In this document: positions 48,215 through 59,214 of the stretch, piece by piece
Position numbering within the stretch: the first letter of the stretch is position 1
Layout: each line of letters starts with the position of its first letter
Assembly: GCF_014198245.1 (NCBI RefSeq)
Contig: NZ_JACIHE010000032.1
Location: forward strand, 1 to 64,000
Length of the DNA: 64,000 nt
Source: Bradyrhizobium sp. cir1
Lineage (GTDB): Bacteria; Pseudomonadota; Alphaproteobacteria; Rhizobiales; Xanthobacteraceae
Reading direction: 5' to 3'
The notes under the pieces: generated by a model
Databases searched by the model: none
Told to the model about the DNA's origin: nothing
The model's input: the letters and a program-made list of their open reading frames with translations, nothing else
Program-made: the position numbers and the translations under genes

Positions 48215-50781
48215 GCGCCGTGGCCGAACCGTTCGCGAAGCCCAACGCCGTCGCGCTGTCGCTGCGCTATGCGCTGCGCGAACTGCGCGGCGGCCTGCGC
48301 GGCTTCTATGTCTTCATCGCCTGCATCGCGCTCGGCGTGATGGCGATCGCCGGTGTCGGCTCAGTCTCGGCCAGTCTTTCCGACGGACTCGCCCGCGAGG
48401 GCCGCACACTGCTCGGCGGCGACGTCTCCTTCGTGCTGTTCCAGCGCGAGGCCAAGCCGGAGGAGGTCGCGTTCCTGCGTTCGCGCGGCACCGTCTCGAC
48501 CGCTGCGACCCTGCGCGGCATGGCGCGCTCGACCGAGGGCAAGCTCGCGCTGGTCGAGATGAAGGCGGTCGACGACACCTATCCGATGCTGGGACAGCTG
48601 ACGCTGGCACCGCCACTGCCGATGACCGATCTGCTCGCCGAGCGTGACGGCGCGTTCGGCGCCGCCGCCGATCCGACGCTGCTGGCACGACTGTCACTGA
48701 AGACCGGCGACCGCGTCACCATCGGATCTGCGACCTTCCAGATCCGCTCGACCGTCGAGGCCGAGCCCGACAAGCTCGCCGGCGGCATCGGCTTCGGCCC
48801 GCGCTTCCTGATCAGCGAGGAGGCCTTGCGCGCCACCGGCCTGATCCAACCCGGCAGCCTGGTGCGCTGGGTCTACCGGGTGAAGCTGCCCGACACCGCC
48901 AACAACGAGCGCGCCACCGAGGCCTTCATCGCGGATGCGCGGAGCGCCGCGCCGCAGGCCGGCTGGGAGATCCGCAGCCGGTCCAATGCCTCGCCGCAGC
49001 TGGAGCGCAACATCAGCCGCTTCACGCAGTTCCTGACGCTGGTCGGCCTCGCCGCGCTGCTGGTCGGCGGCGTCGGCGTCGCCAACGCCGTCAAGAGCCA
49101 TATCGACCGCAAGCTCGAGGTGATCGCAGCCTTCAAGGCCGTCGGCGCTACCGGACGCGACGTGTTCGGGATTTATCTGGCGCAAGTGATCCTGCTGGCC
49201 GCGATCGGGTCCGTGATTGGCCTAGCGCTCGGCGCCGCGATGCCGTTCGCCATCGTCGGGCTGTTCGGCAAGCTGCTGCCGCTGCCGGTGGTGCCGGCCG
49301 TGCATGCCGACGAGCTCGCGCTGTCCTTCGTCTACGGCCTGCTGACCGCGCTCGCCTTCGGCCTGTGGCCGCTCGGGCGCGTGCATGACGTGCCGGTGGC
49401 GGCGCTATTCCGCGACACCATCAGCTCCGAATGGCACCGGCCGCGCCTGAGCTATCTCGTCCTCATGGGCGTCGTGATCGCCCTGCTCGTCGCGGTCGTG
49501 ATCGGTCTCTCGTTCGACAAGCGCATCGCCGCGGTGTTCGTGGCCTCCTCCGTCGTCGTGTTCGCCCTGCTCCGCGGCATCGCCGCCCTGTTGATGACCA
49601 TCGCGCGGCGGCTGCCGCGGACGCGGCTGCCGATGCTGCGGCTTGCGATCGCCAACATCCACCGGCCGGGCGCGCTGACGCCGTCGGTGGTGCTGTCGCT
49701 GGGCCTCGGGCTCGCCGTGCTCGTCACCATCACCCAGATCGACGGCAATCTGCGCCGGCAGTTCCTCGCGGCCCTGCCCGACCGCGCACCGTCGTTCTTC
49801 TTCATCGACATCCCGAGCACGCAGGCCGAGCAGTTCGACTTCTATCTGCGGCAGATCGCACCGGGCGCGAAAGTCGAGGACGTGCCGATGCTGCGCGGCC
49901 GTATCGTCGCCGCACGCGGGGTGCGCGCCGAGGAGCTCAAGCCCAGCACGGATTCCGAATGGGTGCTGCAGAGCGACCGCGGCCTGACCTATACGGCCGA
50001 GCTGCCGAAGGGCTCGAAGGTGGTCGAGGGCGAGTGGTGGAGCGCGGACTATTCCGGCCCGCCGCTGGTCTCGATGGAGAAGAAGATCGCCGACGGGCTC
50101 GGCCTCAAGCTCGGCGACGAGGTGGTGGTCAACGTGCTCGGCCGCGACATCCCGGCGAAGATCAGCAATCTGCGCAACATCGACTGGCAGGGGATGGGCA
50201 TCAACTTCGTCCTGGTGTTCTCGCCCAACGCCTTCAAGGGCGCACCCCACACCCATATCGCGACCCTGACGGAAGCGGGCGGCGATGCCGCGGGTGACGG
50301 CAGGATCATCAAGCAGGTGGCCGACGCCTACCCCATGGTGACGAGCGTGCGCGTGCGCGAGGTGATGGAGACGGTCGGCTCGGTCGTGACCAATCTGGCA
50401 CTGGCGATCCGCGGCGCCAGCGCCGTGACCCTGATTTCGGCGATCCTGGTGCTGGGCGGGGCGCTCGCCGCCGGCCACCGTCACCGGGTCTACGATGCGG
50501 TGATCCTGAAGACCCTGGGCGCGACGCGGCTGCGGCTGCTCGGCGCCTATGCGCTCGAATACCTCCTGATCGGGCTTGCCACTGCCGTGTTCGGCGTGAT
50601 CGCCGGCAGCATCGCGGCCTGGATGATCGTGACGCGGCTGATGACGCTCAGCTTCGTCTGGCAGGCCGGCAGCGCGGCCGGCGTGGTGGTGGCCGCCCTG
50701 ATCGTCACGGTCGGGCTCGGGCTCGCCGGCACGCTGCTGGCGTTGAACAAAAAGCCCGCCACGGTGTTGCGGAATTTGTGA
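48211..50781 (+). CDS. FtsX-like ABC transporter permease (YbbP-like, duplicated)
   Basis: An 856-residue permease with two FtsX-like units. There is a first membrane helix near 27-49, large periplasmic regions (about 60-265 and about 510-735), a helix cluster about 268-495, and a final helix set (about 740-850) ending NKKPATVLRNL. The length and about ten helices match E. coli YbbP. It overlaps the ATPase gene by 4 bp. The substrate is unknown; related systems extract or remodel lipids/lipoproteins, and neighbouring esterase synteny is conserved. Confidence 0.9.
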   Translation: MSAVAEPFAKPNAVALSLRYALRELRGGLRGFYVFIACIALGVMAIAGVGSVSASLSDGLAREGRTLLGGDVSFVLFQREAKPEEVAFLRSRGTVSTAATLRGMARSTEGKLALVEMKAVDDTYPMLGQLTLAPPLPMTDLLAERDGAFGAAADPTLLARLSLKTGDRVTIGSATFQIRSTVEAEPDKLAGGIGFGPRFLISEEALRATGLIQPGSLVRWVYRVKLPDTANNERATEAFIADARSAAPQAGWEIRSRSNASPQLERNISRFTQFLTLVGLAALLVGGVGVANAVKSHIDRKLEVIAAFKAVGATGRDVFGIYLAQVILLAAIGSVIGLALGAAMPFAIVGLFGKLLPLPVVPAVHADELALSFVYGLLTALAFGLWPLGRVHDVPVAALFRDTISSEWHRPRLSYLVLMGVVIALLVAVVIGLSFDKRIAAVFVASSVVVFALLRGIAALLMTIARRLPRTRLPMLRLAIANIHRPGALTPSVVLSLGLGLAVLVTITQIDGNLRRQFLAALPDRAPSFFFIDIPSTQAEQFDFYLRQIAPGAKVEDVPMLRGRIVAARGVRAEELKPSTDSEWVLQSDRGLTYTAELPKGSKVVEGEWWSADYSGPPLVSMEKKIADGLGLKLGDEVVVNVLGRDIPAKISNLRNIDWQGMGINFVLVFSPNAFKGAPHTHIATLTEAGGDAAGDGRIIKQVADAYPMVTSVRVREVMETVGSVVTNLALAIRGASAVTLISAILVLGGALAAGHRHRVYDAVILKTLGATRLRLLGAYALEYLLIGLATAVFGVIAGSIAAWMIVTRLMTLSFVWQAGSAAGVVVAALIVTVGLGLAGTLLALNKKPATVLRNL

Positions 50782-51050
50782 CAAATGGTAGCGGCCGGCC
50801 GCGCGGGAGCGAAATCGCACGATTCCTGCGATTAACCACGTCCGCCCGTCTGGATTGTGGGTGAGGGCGACATTCAGCCGCGCGTGGACGGTTGCAGCGA
50901 ATGTGTTAGTTTCCCACATATCGAATGGGTTCGGAGCCCCGATTGTTAGCCAAAATTTAGTCGGCAGGCAGCGGTATCCGAGATAGAATTTGACGAACCG
51001 GCGGCATGGCGACCCTCATGCCGGACCGGCCAACCAACGGGAATTCGACC

Positions 51051-51842
51051 ATGTCGGACCTAGACCGTAACTACGCTTCTCCTTTCGGCAGGGCCGCCGG
51101 GCGTGTTGACGCCGCGACGGTCGATGCCGGCCTGCGCGCATACATGCTGCGCATCTACAACTACATGAGCATTGGCCTCGCCATCACGGGCTTGGCCGCG
51201 CTCGGCGTCTACATGGCCGCCGTGACCGACGTTCCGACGGCGGACGCCGTCCGCGTCGGCAAGCTGTTCCTGACGCCGTTCGGCTACGCGATGTTCGTCA
51301 GCCCCCTGAAGTGGCTGTTCATGCTCGCGCCGCTCGCGATGGTGTTCGTGATCTCGGCGGGCATCAACCGCCTCGCCCCCTCGACCGCCCAGATCCTGTT
51401 CTGGGTGTTCTCGGCGCTGATGGGCATCTCGCTGTCGTCGATCTTCCTGGTGTTCACCCACACCTCGATCGTGCGGGTGTTCTTCATCACCGCAGCGACC
51501 TTCGGCGCGCTGAGCCTCTACGGCTACACCACCAAGCGTGACATGACCGGCATGGGCTCGTTCCTGTTCATGGGCCTGATCGGCATCATCATCGCAAGCC
51601 TGGTGAACCTGTTCCTGGCGAGCTCGATGCTGCAGTTCATCGTGTCGGTGGTCGGCGTGCTGGTGTTCGCAGGTCTCACCGCCTGGGATACGCAGCGGCT
51701 GAAGAACGACTACATCTACGGCTACGCTTCGGCCGGCGGTGACATCGCAGAGCGTGCGGCCATCACCGGCGCGCTGTCGCTGTACCTGAACTTCATCAAC
51801 CTGTTCACGCTGCTCCTGCAGCTCCTCGGCCAGCGCGACTAG
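51051..51842 (+). CDS. Bax inhibitor-1 (BI-1/YccA) family membrane protein
   Basis: A 263-residue protein with seven hydrophobic helices and the Bax1-I pattern: RAYMLRIYNYMSIGLAITGL, FMLAPLAMVFV, a central VFFITAATFGALSLYGYTTKRDM, and the C-terminal GLTAWDTQRLKNDY. Family members form pH-sensitive cation leak channels or modulate FtsH. Start ATG 51051 (MSDLDRNYA) after a CGGGAA; the frame to 51006 is possible. It has its own terminator. The 269-bp gap before it holds no other recognisable feature. Confidence 0.92.
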   Translation: MSDLDRNYASPFGRAAGRVDAATVDAGLRAYMLRIYNYMSIGLAITGLAALGVYMAAVTDVPTADAVRVGKLFLTPFGYAMFVSPLKWLFMLAPLAMVFVISAGINRLAPSTAQILFWVFSALMGISLSSIFLVFTHTSIVRVFFITAATFGALSLYGYTTKRDMTGMGSFLFMGLIGIIIASLVNLFLASSMLQFIVSVVGVLVFAGLTAWDTQRLKNDYIYGYASAGGDIAERAAITGALSLYLNFINLFTLLLQLLGQRD

Positions 51843-51869
51843 GCGATAGACCCGAGAGAACCGGACACG

Positions 51870-51900
51870 AACCCCGGCCTCTCGGCCGGGGTTTTTGTTT
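51870..51900 (+). terminator. intrinsic terminator after the Bax1-I gene
   Basis: ACCCCGGCC (51871-51879) pairs with GGCCGGGGT (51884-51892), 4-nt loop, followed by TTTTGTTT. Confidence 0.93.
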
Positions 51901-51929
51901 GGGGGTGGGTGTTGCAACACCCACCGCTT

Positions 51930-52066
51930 GTCATCGCCCGGCTTGACCGGGCGATCCAGTACGCCGGAGACGTCAGTGATTTATCGAGAAGCCGCGGCGT
52001 ACTGGATGCCCCGCCGGAGCCTGTCATCGGGCTCGCCGGAGGCGAGACCCGGTGGCGGGGCATGAC
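51930..52066. repeat. REP-like element (GTCATGCCCCGG family), copy 2
   Basis: GTCATCGCCCGGCTTGACCG at 51930 with TCCAGTACGCC; the right side carries GTACTGGATGCCCCGC and GGCGGGGCATGAC ending 52066. An extra internal GGCTCGCCGGAGGCGAGACC palindrome is near 52030. Confidence 0.8.
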
Positions 52067-52166
52067 AGCGGAGGAAAATGGAGGCGACCCTCCTCGCAAT
52101 GACGGAGGATGTGGGATGCGCCCAGGCCCCTTCCAGCGCTCGCGGGAACGCTCTAGTCTCGCCCTC

Positions 52167-52697
52167 ATGTCCGCACCTGAAATCAGGCCCGCAACCGAGG
52201 CCGACCTTCCCGCCATCACCGCCATCTACCAGCAGGCCGTCCGCGAGGGCACGGCGACGTTCGAGCTGGACCCGCCCGACCTTGCCGAGATGAAGCGCCG
52301 CTACCGCGCGCTGGTCGACGGCGGCTATCCCTATTTCGTCGCCATCCTCGACGGGCGCGTGGCCGGATACGCCTATGCCGGCGCCTACCGGCCGCGGCCG
52401 GCCTACCGCTTCACGGTGGAGAACTCGATCTATCTCGATCCGTCCTTCCACCGCCGCGGTGTCGGCTCAAAGCTGCTGGCGCGGCTGATCACCGAGTGCG
52501 AGGCGCGCGGCTTCCGCCAGATGATCGCTGTGATCGGCGATTCCGCCAATGCCGGCTCGATCGGCGTGCACACCAGAGGCGGCTTCAAGATGATCGGCAC
52601 GCATCCCAGTGTCGGGCTGAAATTCGGCCGCTGGCTCGATACGGTGATGATGCAGCGCGACCTCGGCGAGGGCGCGCGGAGCGTGCCGGCGAAGTAG
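52167..52697 (+). CDS. GNAT N-acetyltransferase, phosphinothricin acetyltransferase-like
   Basis: A 176-residue PAT/Bar-type acetyltransferase. IRPATEADLPAITAIYQQAV and GTATFELDPPDLAEM are the typical N-terminal blocks, then GYAYAGAYRPRPAYRFTVENSIYLDP, the acetyl-CoA loop HRRGVGSKLL, and C-terminal GFKMIGTHPSVGLKFGRWLDTVMMQ. Homologues acetylate phosphinothricin or methionine sulfoximine/sulfone; the natural substrate is not known. ATG 52167 aligns with family starts though no clear ribosome-binding site precedes it. REP elements flank the gene on both sides. Confidence 0.9.
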   Translation: MSAPEIRPATEADLPAITAIYQQAVREGTATFELDPPDLAEMKRRYRALVDGGYPYFVAILDGRVAGYAYAGAYRPRPAYRFTVENSIYLDPSFHRRGVGSKLLARLITECEARGFRQMIAVIGDSANAGSIGVHTRGGFKMIGTHPSVGLKFGRWLDTVMMQRDLGEGARSVPAK

Positions 52698-52706
52698 GGC
52701 TCACTC

Positions 52707-52809
52707 GTCATTCCGGGGCGCGCGCAGCGCGAGCCCGGAATCCATTGAACGGCACAGACGGTGGACGAATGGATTCCGGGCTCGCGACTTCGTCGCGCCC
52801 CGGAATGAC
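52707..52809. repeat. REP-like element (GTCATTCCGGG family), copy 4
   Basis: GTCATTCCGGGGCGCGCGCA at 52707, mirrored by GTCGCGCCCCGGAATGAC ending 52809; inner arms CCCGGAATCCATT and AATGGATTCCGGG. It sits between convergent genes. Confidence 0.92.
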
Positions 52810-52821
52810 GACCGAAGGTCG

Positions 52822-53193
52822 TCACACCGCCGCCAGCTTGCGATCGATCACCAGCAGCACGCGCTCGAGCTCATGGCCGCGGCGCAGGATCAAACCCGTC
52901 GCCGAGATCACGCTGTACATGCCCTGCTTGCGTGCGAGGCGCGGATCCTTCTCGATGCGATAGATCGGCACTTCCGAGGCGCGGCGATAGACCGAGAACA
53001 CCGCACGCTCCTTCAGGAAGTCGATGGCGTAGTCGCGCCATTCGCCGTCGGCAACCATGCGGCCATAAAGATTGAGAATACGGTGCAGCTCGAGCCGGCT
53101 GAAGGTCACCCGGTTCGACTGCGCGTTCGCAGCGGCGGGGCGCGCCGCCGCGCGCTGCCCGCTCGGATCGGCATCCTCCGGCATCAGGCTCAT
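52822..53193 (-). CDS. DUF2794 domain-containing protein
   Basis: A 123-residue soluble protein. A variable N-terminus (MSLMPEDADPSGQ, Ala-rich) is followed by the conserved block VTFSRLELHRILNLYGRMVADGEWRDYAIDFLKE, then RASEVPIYRIEKDPRLARKQGMYSVIS and a C-terminal RVLLVIDRKLAAV. This is the small alphaproteobacterial DUF2794 family, of unknown function. GAGGAGG eight bases before ATG 53193 fixes the start; longer upstream frames are not supported. Confidence 0.88.
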   Translation of the reverse strand: MSLMPEDADPSGQRAAARPAAANAQSNRVTFSRLELHRILNLYGRMVADGEWRDYAIDFLKERAVFSVYRRASEVPIYRIEKDPRLARKQGMYSVISATGLILRRGHELERVLLVIDRKLAAV

Positions 53194-53489
53194 GGGAAGC
53201 GCCTCCTCGTCGCACAACATGACCGCGTCCGCGAAAACGTCCCCGGAACCGCGGATCATGACAATTGCATGATTGCGCCAACCGCTGTCCTTCGCAAGGG
53301 CCCTCGATGGAACCCGGGGGAAGAAGCCCAGAGCCCCCAGGGACTCAACCGATGGAATCCGGTGCGAATCGGAATACACGCAGGGGTGGAACTCTGTCGC
53401 GACGAACCGTCACGGGATCGTGCTCAAGAATCTTAGTCTCGCCGCTTTTCCGCCCAGCGCCTGCCGCCCTGCACTGCGAAAAGAGTTAT

Positions 53490-53605
53490 GTGCGTTGACC
53501 CGGTCCTTTCGGTTCCGGATTCCTCAGCCCCCAGCCCCCCGGGGTCGAACAGGATCGGGTCTGTACGCGCGACAAGGAGGGCCAACGCGAGTTGGTCCTT
53601 TTTTG
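53490..53605 (+). ncRNA. candidate small non-coding RNA with intrinsic terminator
   Basis: This non-coding stretch folds as a rod. GACCCG near 53498 pairs with CGGGTC near 53536-53542, GTCCT with AGGAT and GTTC with GAAC inside it, leaving a C-rich loop AGCCCCCAGCCCCCCGG. It ends in a strong terminator (53574-53606). No frame is coding. A weak TTATGT -10-like hexamer near 53484 precedes it. I could not match it to tmRNA, 4.5S, 6S or RNase P RNA. The exact 5' end is a guess. The rest of the 577-bp gap (53194-53489) shows no feature. Confidence 0.4.
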
Positions 53606-53606
53606 T
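53574..53606 (+). terminator. intrinsic terminator of the candidate RNA
   Basis: AAGGA-ggg-CCAAC (53574-53586) pairs with GTTGG-TCCTT (53591-53600) around a GCGA tetraloop, followed by TTTTTTG. There is no protein gene on the plus strand upstream that would need it. Confidence 0.8.
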
Positions 53607-53633
53607 TTGTGTCGGGATGTTTCCGAATTCGCT

Positions 53634-53737
53634 GTCATTCCGGGGCGCGCGAAGCGCGAGCCCGGAATCCATTTCTCAGTTCGGATAGTGGATCGATGGA
53701 TTCCGGGTTCGCGCCAAGAGGCGCGCCCCGGAATGAC
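53634..53737. repeat. REP-like element (GTCATTCCGGG family), copy 5
   Basis: GTCATTCCGGGGCGCGCGAA at 53634, mirrored by GGCGCGCCCCGGAATGAC ending 53737, inner arms CCCGGAATCCAT and ATGGATTCCGGG. It lies 33 bp past the DUF1223 stop. Confidence 0.92.
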
Positions 53738-53770
53738 GAAGACGATTTTGCGGAGACGATCTAAGCGCGC

Positions 53771-54547
53771 TCAGTGCAGTGACGTGTACGCCGCGCCCAG
53801 CATCGGGCCCGGCTTCTCGCGGCTGCCGTCCTGGACGTAGACCACCGCGCCGTCGACGCCGTCGCGCGTGAGGTTCTCGATCGGCACGGTCCAGCTTTCC
53901 GGACGGCCGGTCCAGTCACCGACCTTGAGCAAATTGCGCACCACGTTGTGATAGGTGATCTGCTGCCCGCGATTTTCGCCCTTGGCGATCGCGATCGGCA
54001 CCGACTTGGCGATCGAACAGATCCAGACCTCGCCATGCGAGACCGCCGGCTCGTTGCTCGCGGCGACCGACACGTTGATCTGCTTGCCCGAGAGCGACAT
54101 CGTCACCGGCACGCTCATCACGCCGGTGCCCTTGTCGGACTTGCCGATCGCGCTTTCGATGCCGGCGCGATCGCTGCCGATGACATGCGTGGAGCCGTTG
54201 ACGACAACCTGTGGCGTGTAGACCTCGCGGTCACCGCGCATGCGTGAGTAGGCACGCTGCCGTGCCGAGAAACGCGAATCCGCCAGCGTATCCTTCCAGC
54301 CGAGGTAGTCCCAATAATCGATCGGCATGCTCAGCGCGATGATCGAGGGATCGCTGGAGAGATCGCCGATGACCTTGTCGGCGGGCGGGCAGGACGAGCA
54401 GCCCTGTGAGGTAAACAATTCGACAACGGCGCGAGGATCGGCATGGGCGGGACGGATGACGGCGACGATCGCACAGATGCCGAGGGCTCCCGACCAGAGG
54501 GCACCGGACCAACGTGAAATCAGATGAGAAGCCGTCATTGTTGTCAT
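53771..54547 (-). CDS. DUF1223 domain-containing exported thioredoxin-like protein
   Basis: A 258-residue protein with an N-terminal signal or anchor (about 1-36, ending RPAHADP), then VVELFTSQGCSSCPPADK with a CxxC-like pair Cys50/Cys53 in a thioredoxin-like fold, DYWDYLGWKDTLADSRFSARQ, and YTPQVVVNGSTHVIGSDR, all typical of DUF1223. It probably has a periplasmic redox or metal-related role; no function is established. ATG 54547 or 54538 are both possible. It lies downstream of acnA on the same strand, beyond a hairpin. Confidence 0.88.
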   Translation of the reverse strand: MTTMTASHLISRWSGALWSGALGICAIVAVIRPAHADPRAVVELFTSQGCSSCPPADKVIGDLSSDPSIIALSMPIDYWDYLGWKDTLADSRFSARQRAYSRMRGDREVYTPQVVVNGSTHVIGSDRAGIESAIGKSDKGTGVMSVPVTMSLSGKQINVSVAASNEPAVSHGEVWICSIAKSVPIAIAKGENRGQQITYHNVVRNLLKVGDWTGRPESWTVPIENLTRDGVDGAVVYVQDGSREKPGPMLGAAYTSLH

Positions 54548-54702
54548 GTCGAACGCCGCACACCAAAGCTCGTGGAAGAGGGAATCTTATCGATTGATGG
54601 TCACCGTAGTCTTACGGGGCGCAGCACGCTCAACCATCCAGGAAACCGTGCCAAGCCGATTTTCCGCCGGATGGGCCCACCCAAAGCATGCCGCAAACGC
54701 GC

Positions 54703-54730
54703 GAAGGCGGCCTTTTGATAGGCCGCCTTC
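54703..54730 (-). terminator. hairpin after acnA
   Basis: GAAGGCGGCC (54703-54712) pairs perfectly with GGCCGCCTTC (54721-54730), 8-nt loop, 51 bp after the acnA stop. No strong T-run on the minus strand, so it is a probable but not certain terminator. Confidence 0.6.
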
Positions 54731-54780
54731 GTTTAACCTTCTACTCACGTCGCGGTGAGCCACCGTTCACAAATTCGCGC

Positions 54781-57501
<2,721 letters not shown>

Positions 57502-57524
57502 GTAGGAAATCCCAATTGTTAGTT

Positions 57525-57540
57525 ATACCCGGCAGGGTAT
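57525..57540. promoter_or_regulatory. palindrome in the acnA upstream region
   Basis: ATACCC-GGCA-GGGTAT begins 23 bp upstream of the acnA start codon, in the acnA leader or core promoter. It could be an operator or a leader hairpin. It does not resemble the Irr (ICE) or Fur boxes I know. Confidence 0.35.
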
Positions 57541-57742
57541 TTTAACACCGTCAGCGTAGCAGGCTGGGTCGCTTGCAGGGGCAGGTTGAGTTGCTGCATC
57601 AAGTAGTTCCGGGCTTATAGAAGCTTTCTAACCGCGCCGCCACAGCCACAATCGTGCCGCAGCAATTGCCGAGCCAAAAATTCCCATGCGCTACCCCAAG
57701 ATTTCCTGAGGCCTGGCTTTGAGCGGATTGGACCAAGGCAAG

Positions 57743-58345
57743 ATGCAGCTGTCCGGACGCGGGGTCGCCTGCGTGCGCGGCGGCCGCGAGGTGTTTTCCG
57801 GGCTCGATTTCGCGGCCGTCTCCGGCGAGGCGGTGGCGGTGATGGGTCGCAACGGGTCGGGCAAGACCTCGCTGCTGCGGCTGATCGCAGGCCTGCTCAT
57901 TCCGGCCGGCGGGACAATCGCGCTCGATGGCGGCGATGCCGAGCTGACATTGCCGGAGCAATGCCACTATCTCGGCCATCGCGACGCCCTGAAGCCGGCG
58001 CTGAGTGTGGCGGAAAACCTGGCATTCTGGGCCGATTTTCTCGGCGGCGAGCGGGGCAACGCGGCCGCGAGCCTCGAGGCCGTCGGCCTCGACCACGCCG
58101 CCCATCTGCCCGCCGCCTTCCTGTCCGCCGGCCAGCGCCGCCGGCTCTCGCTGGCCCGGCTGCTCACTATCAGGCGCCGGATCTGGCTCCTGGACGAGCC
58201 GACCACGGCGCTGGACGTAGCCGGCCAGGACATGTTCGGCGGCCTGATGCGCGAGCACCTCGCCCGCGGCGGCATGATCATCGCGGCGACCCACGCGCCA
58301 TTGGGGATCGATTCGCGGGAGCTCAGAATCGGGGGTGTGGCGTGA
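57743..58345 (+). CDS. ccmA: cytochrome c maturation heme exporter ATP-binding protein CcmA
   Basis: A 200-residue ABC ATPase (cycV in Bradyrhizobium nomenclature): Walker A GRNGSGKTSLLRLIAG, CcmA-type CHYLGHRDALKPALSVAENLAFW, signature LSAGQRRRLSLARLL, Walker B IWLLDEPTTALDVAG. With CcmB and CcmC it drives release of holo-CcmE for c-type cytochrome assembly. Start ATG 57743 with AAGG upstream; TTG 57719 is an alternative. Overlap-free; ccmB follows after 109 bp. Confidence 0.95.
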   Translation: MQLSGRGVACVRGGREVFSGLDFAAVSGEAVAVMGRNGSGKTSLLRLIAGLLIPAGGTIALDGGDAELTLPEQCHYLGHRDALKPALSVAENLAFWADFLGGERGNAAASLEAVGLDHAAHLPAAFLSAGQRRRLSLARLLTIRRRIWLLDEPTTALDVAGQDMFGGLMREHLARGGMIIAATHAPLGIDSRELRIGGVA

Positions 58346-58391
58346 TCCGGCCCGACCCTCAGCTTTCCAAGCGGCTGGCCACCGGCCTCTC

Positions 58392-58423
58392 CGTTCCCTC
58401 CCCCCTTGCGGGGGGAGGGAACG
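58392..58423. repeat. 14-bp perfect hairpin between ccmA and ccmB
   Basis: CGTTCCCTCCCCCC (58392-58405) is exactly complementary to GGGGGGAGGGAACG (58410-58423) across the loop TTGC. It resembles the core of the CCTCTCCCCGC repeat family and lies 31 bp before ccmB, within the operon. Confidence 0.8.
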
Positions 58424-58454
58424 CACCGCCGTTGGGGCACAATGGGAGCACCCC

Positions 58455-59123
58455 ATGACCGCCCTGTCCGCCCTCATCCGCCGGGACATCCGGATCGCGC
58501 TCCGCGTCGGCGGCGGGGCGCTGATCGGGGTGCTGTTCTTCCTGACCGTGGTGGTGCTGATGCCGTTCGCGGTCGGGCCGGACCTGGCGCTGCTGTCGCG
58601 GCTGGGACCGGCGATCCTGTGGCTCGGCGCGCTGCTGGCGAGCCTGCTCACCCTGGACCGGCTGTTCATGGCCGACCATGAGGACGGCTCGCTCGACCTG
58701 ATCACGATGAGCCGGACGCCCCTGGAACTCGCCTGCGCAGCCAAGGCGCTGGCGCATTGGCTGGCCGCCGGCCTGCCGCTGATTGTCGCAACCCCCGTGC
58801 TCGGCCTGTTGCTGAACCTCGACATGGTCGCAACCGGCGCGGTGGCGTTGACGCTGCTGGCGGGCACGCCGGCCCTGACCTTCACCGGCATGATCGGCGC
58901 GGGACTGGCGGTGACGCTGCATCGCGGCGGGCTGCTGATGGCCGTACTGGTGCTGCCGCTGTCGATCCCGGTGTTGATCTTCGGGGTTGCGGCTTCGCAG
59001 GCCGCGATCGTCGGTCCCATGACGTTCGGGGCGCCGTTCTCGATCCTGTGCGCGCTGTCGCTGGTCAGCCTCGTGGTCGGGCCCTTCGCGGCCGCGGCGA
59101 GCCTGCGGCATGGACTGGATTGA
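58455..59123 (+). CDS. ccmB: heme exporter protein CcmB
   Basis: A 222-residue integral membrane protein with six hydrophobic helices: start LSALIRRDIRIALRVGGGAL, then GPAILWLGALLASLLTLDRLF, DGSLDLITMSRTPLEL and LPLSIPVLIFGVAASQ, all typical CcmB blocks. Membrane part of the CcmAB ABC complex (cycW). ATG 58455 is preceded by GGGAGCACCCC. Confidence 0.95.
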   Translation: MTALSALIRRDIRIALRVGGGALIGVLFFLTVVVLMPFAVGPDLALLSRLGPAILWLGALLASLLTLDRLFMADHEDGSLDLITMSRTPLELACAAKALAHWLAAGLPLIVATPVLGLLLNLDMVATGAVALTLLAGTPALTFTGMIGAGLAVTLHRGGLLMAVLVLPLSIPVLIFGVAASQAAIVGPMTFGAPFSILCALSLVSLVVGPFAAAASLRHGLD

Positions 59124-59214
59124 GTTGGACTGGACTGACCTTGACCCCGATCAACTTTCGCATCCTGCTTTTATGCTGATTGCGTGAGCAGCCCCCGGTG
59201 ATTATCAGGATACC

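Noticed and set aside
53490..53605. Candidate RNA as tmRNA, 6S RNA or 4.5S RNA
   Set aside because: It lacks the SRP GGAAGCAG-type loop, the tRNA-like end and tag frame of tmRNA, and the zapA-ygfA type neighbourhood I associate with alphaproteobacterial 6S RNA. It is left unnamed.
53265..53840. Several short plus-strand open frames around the candidate RNA and the REP copy at 53634
   Set aside because: They pass through palindromic repeat DNA and give peptides such as FRGARSASPES that recur wherever the GTCATTCCGGG repeat occurs.
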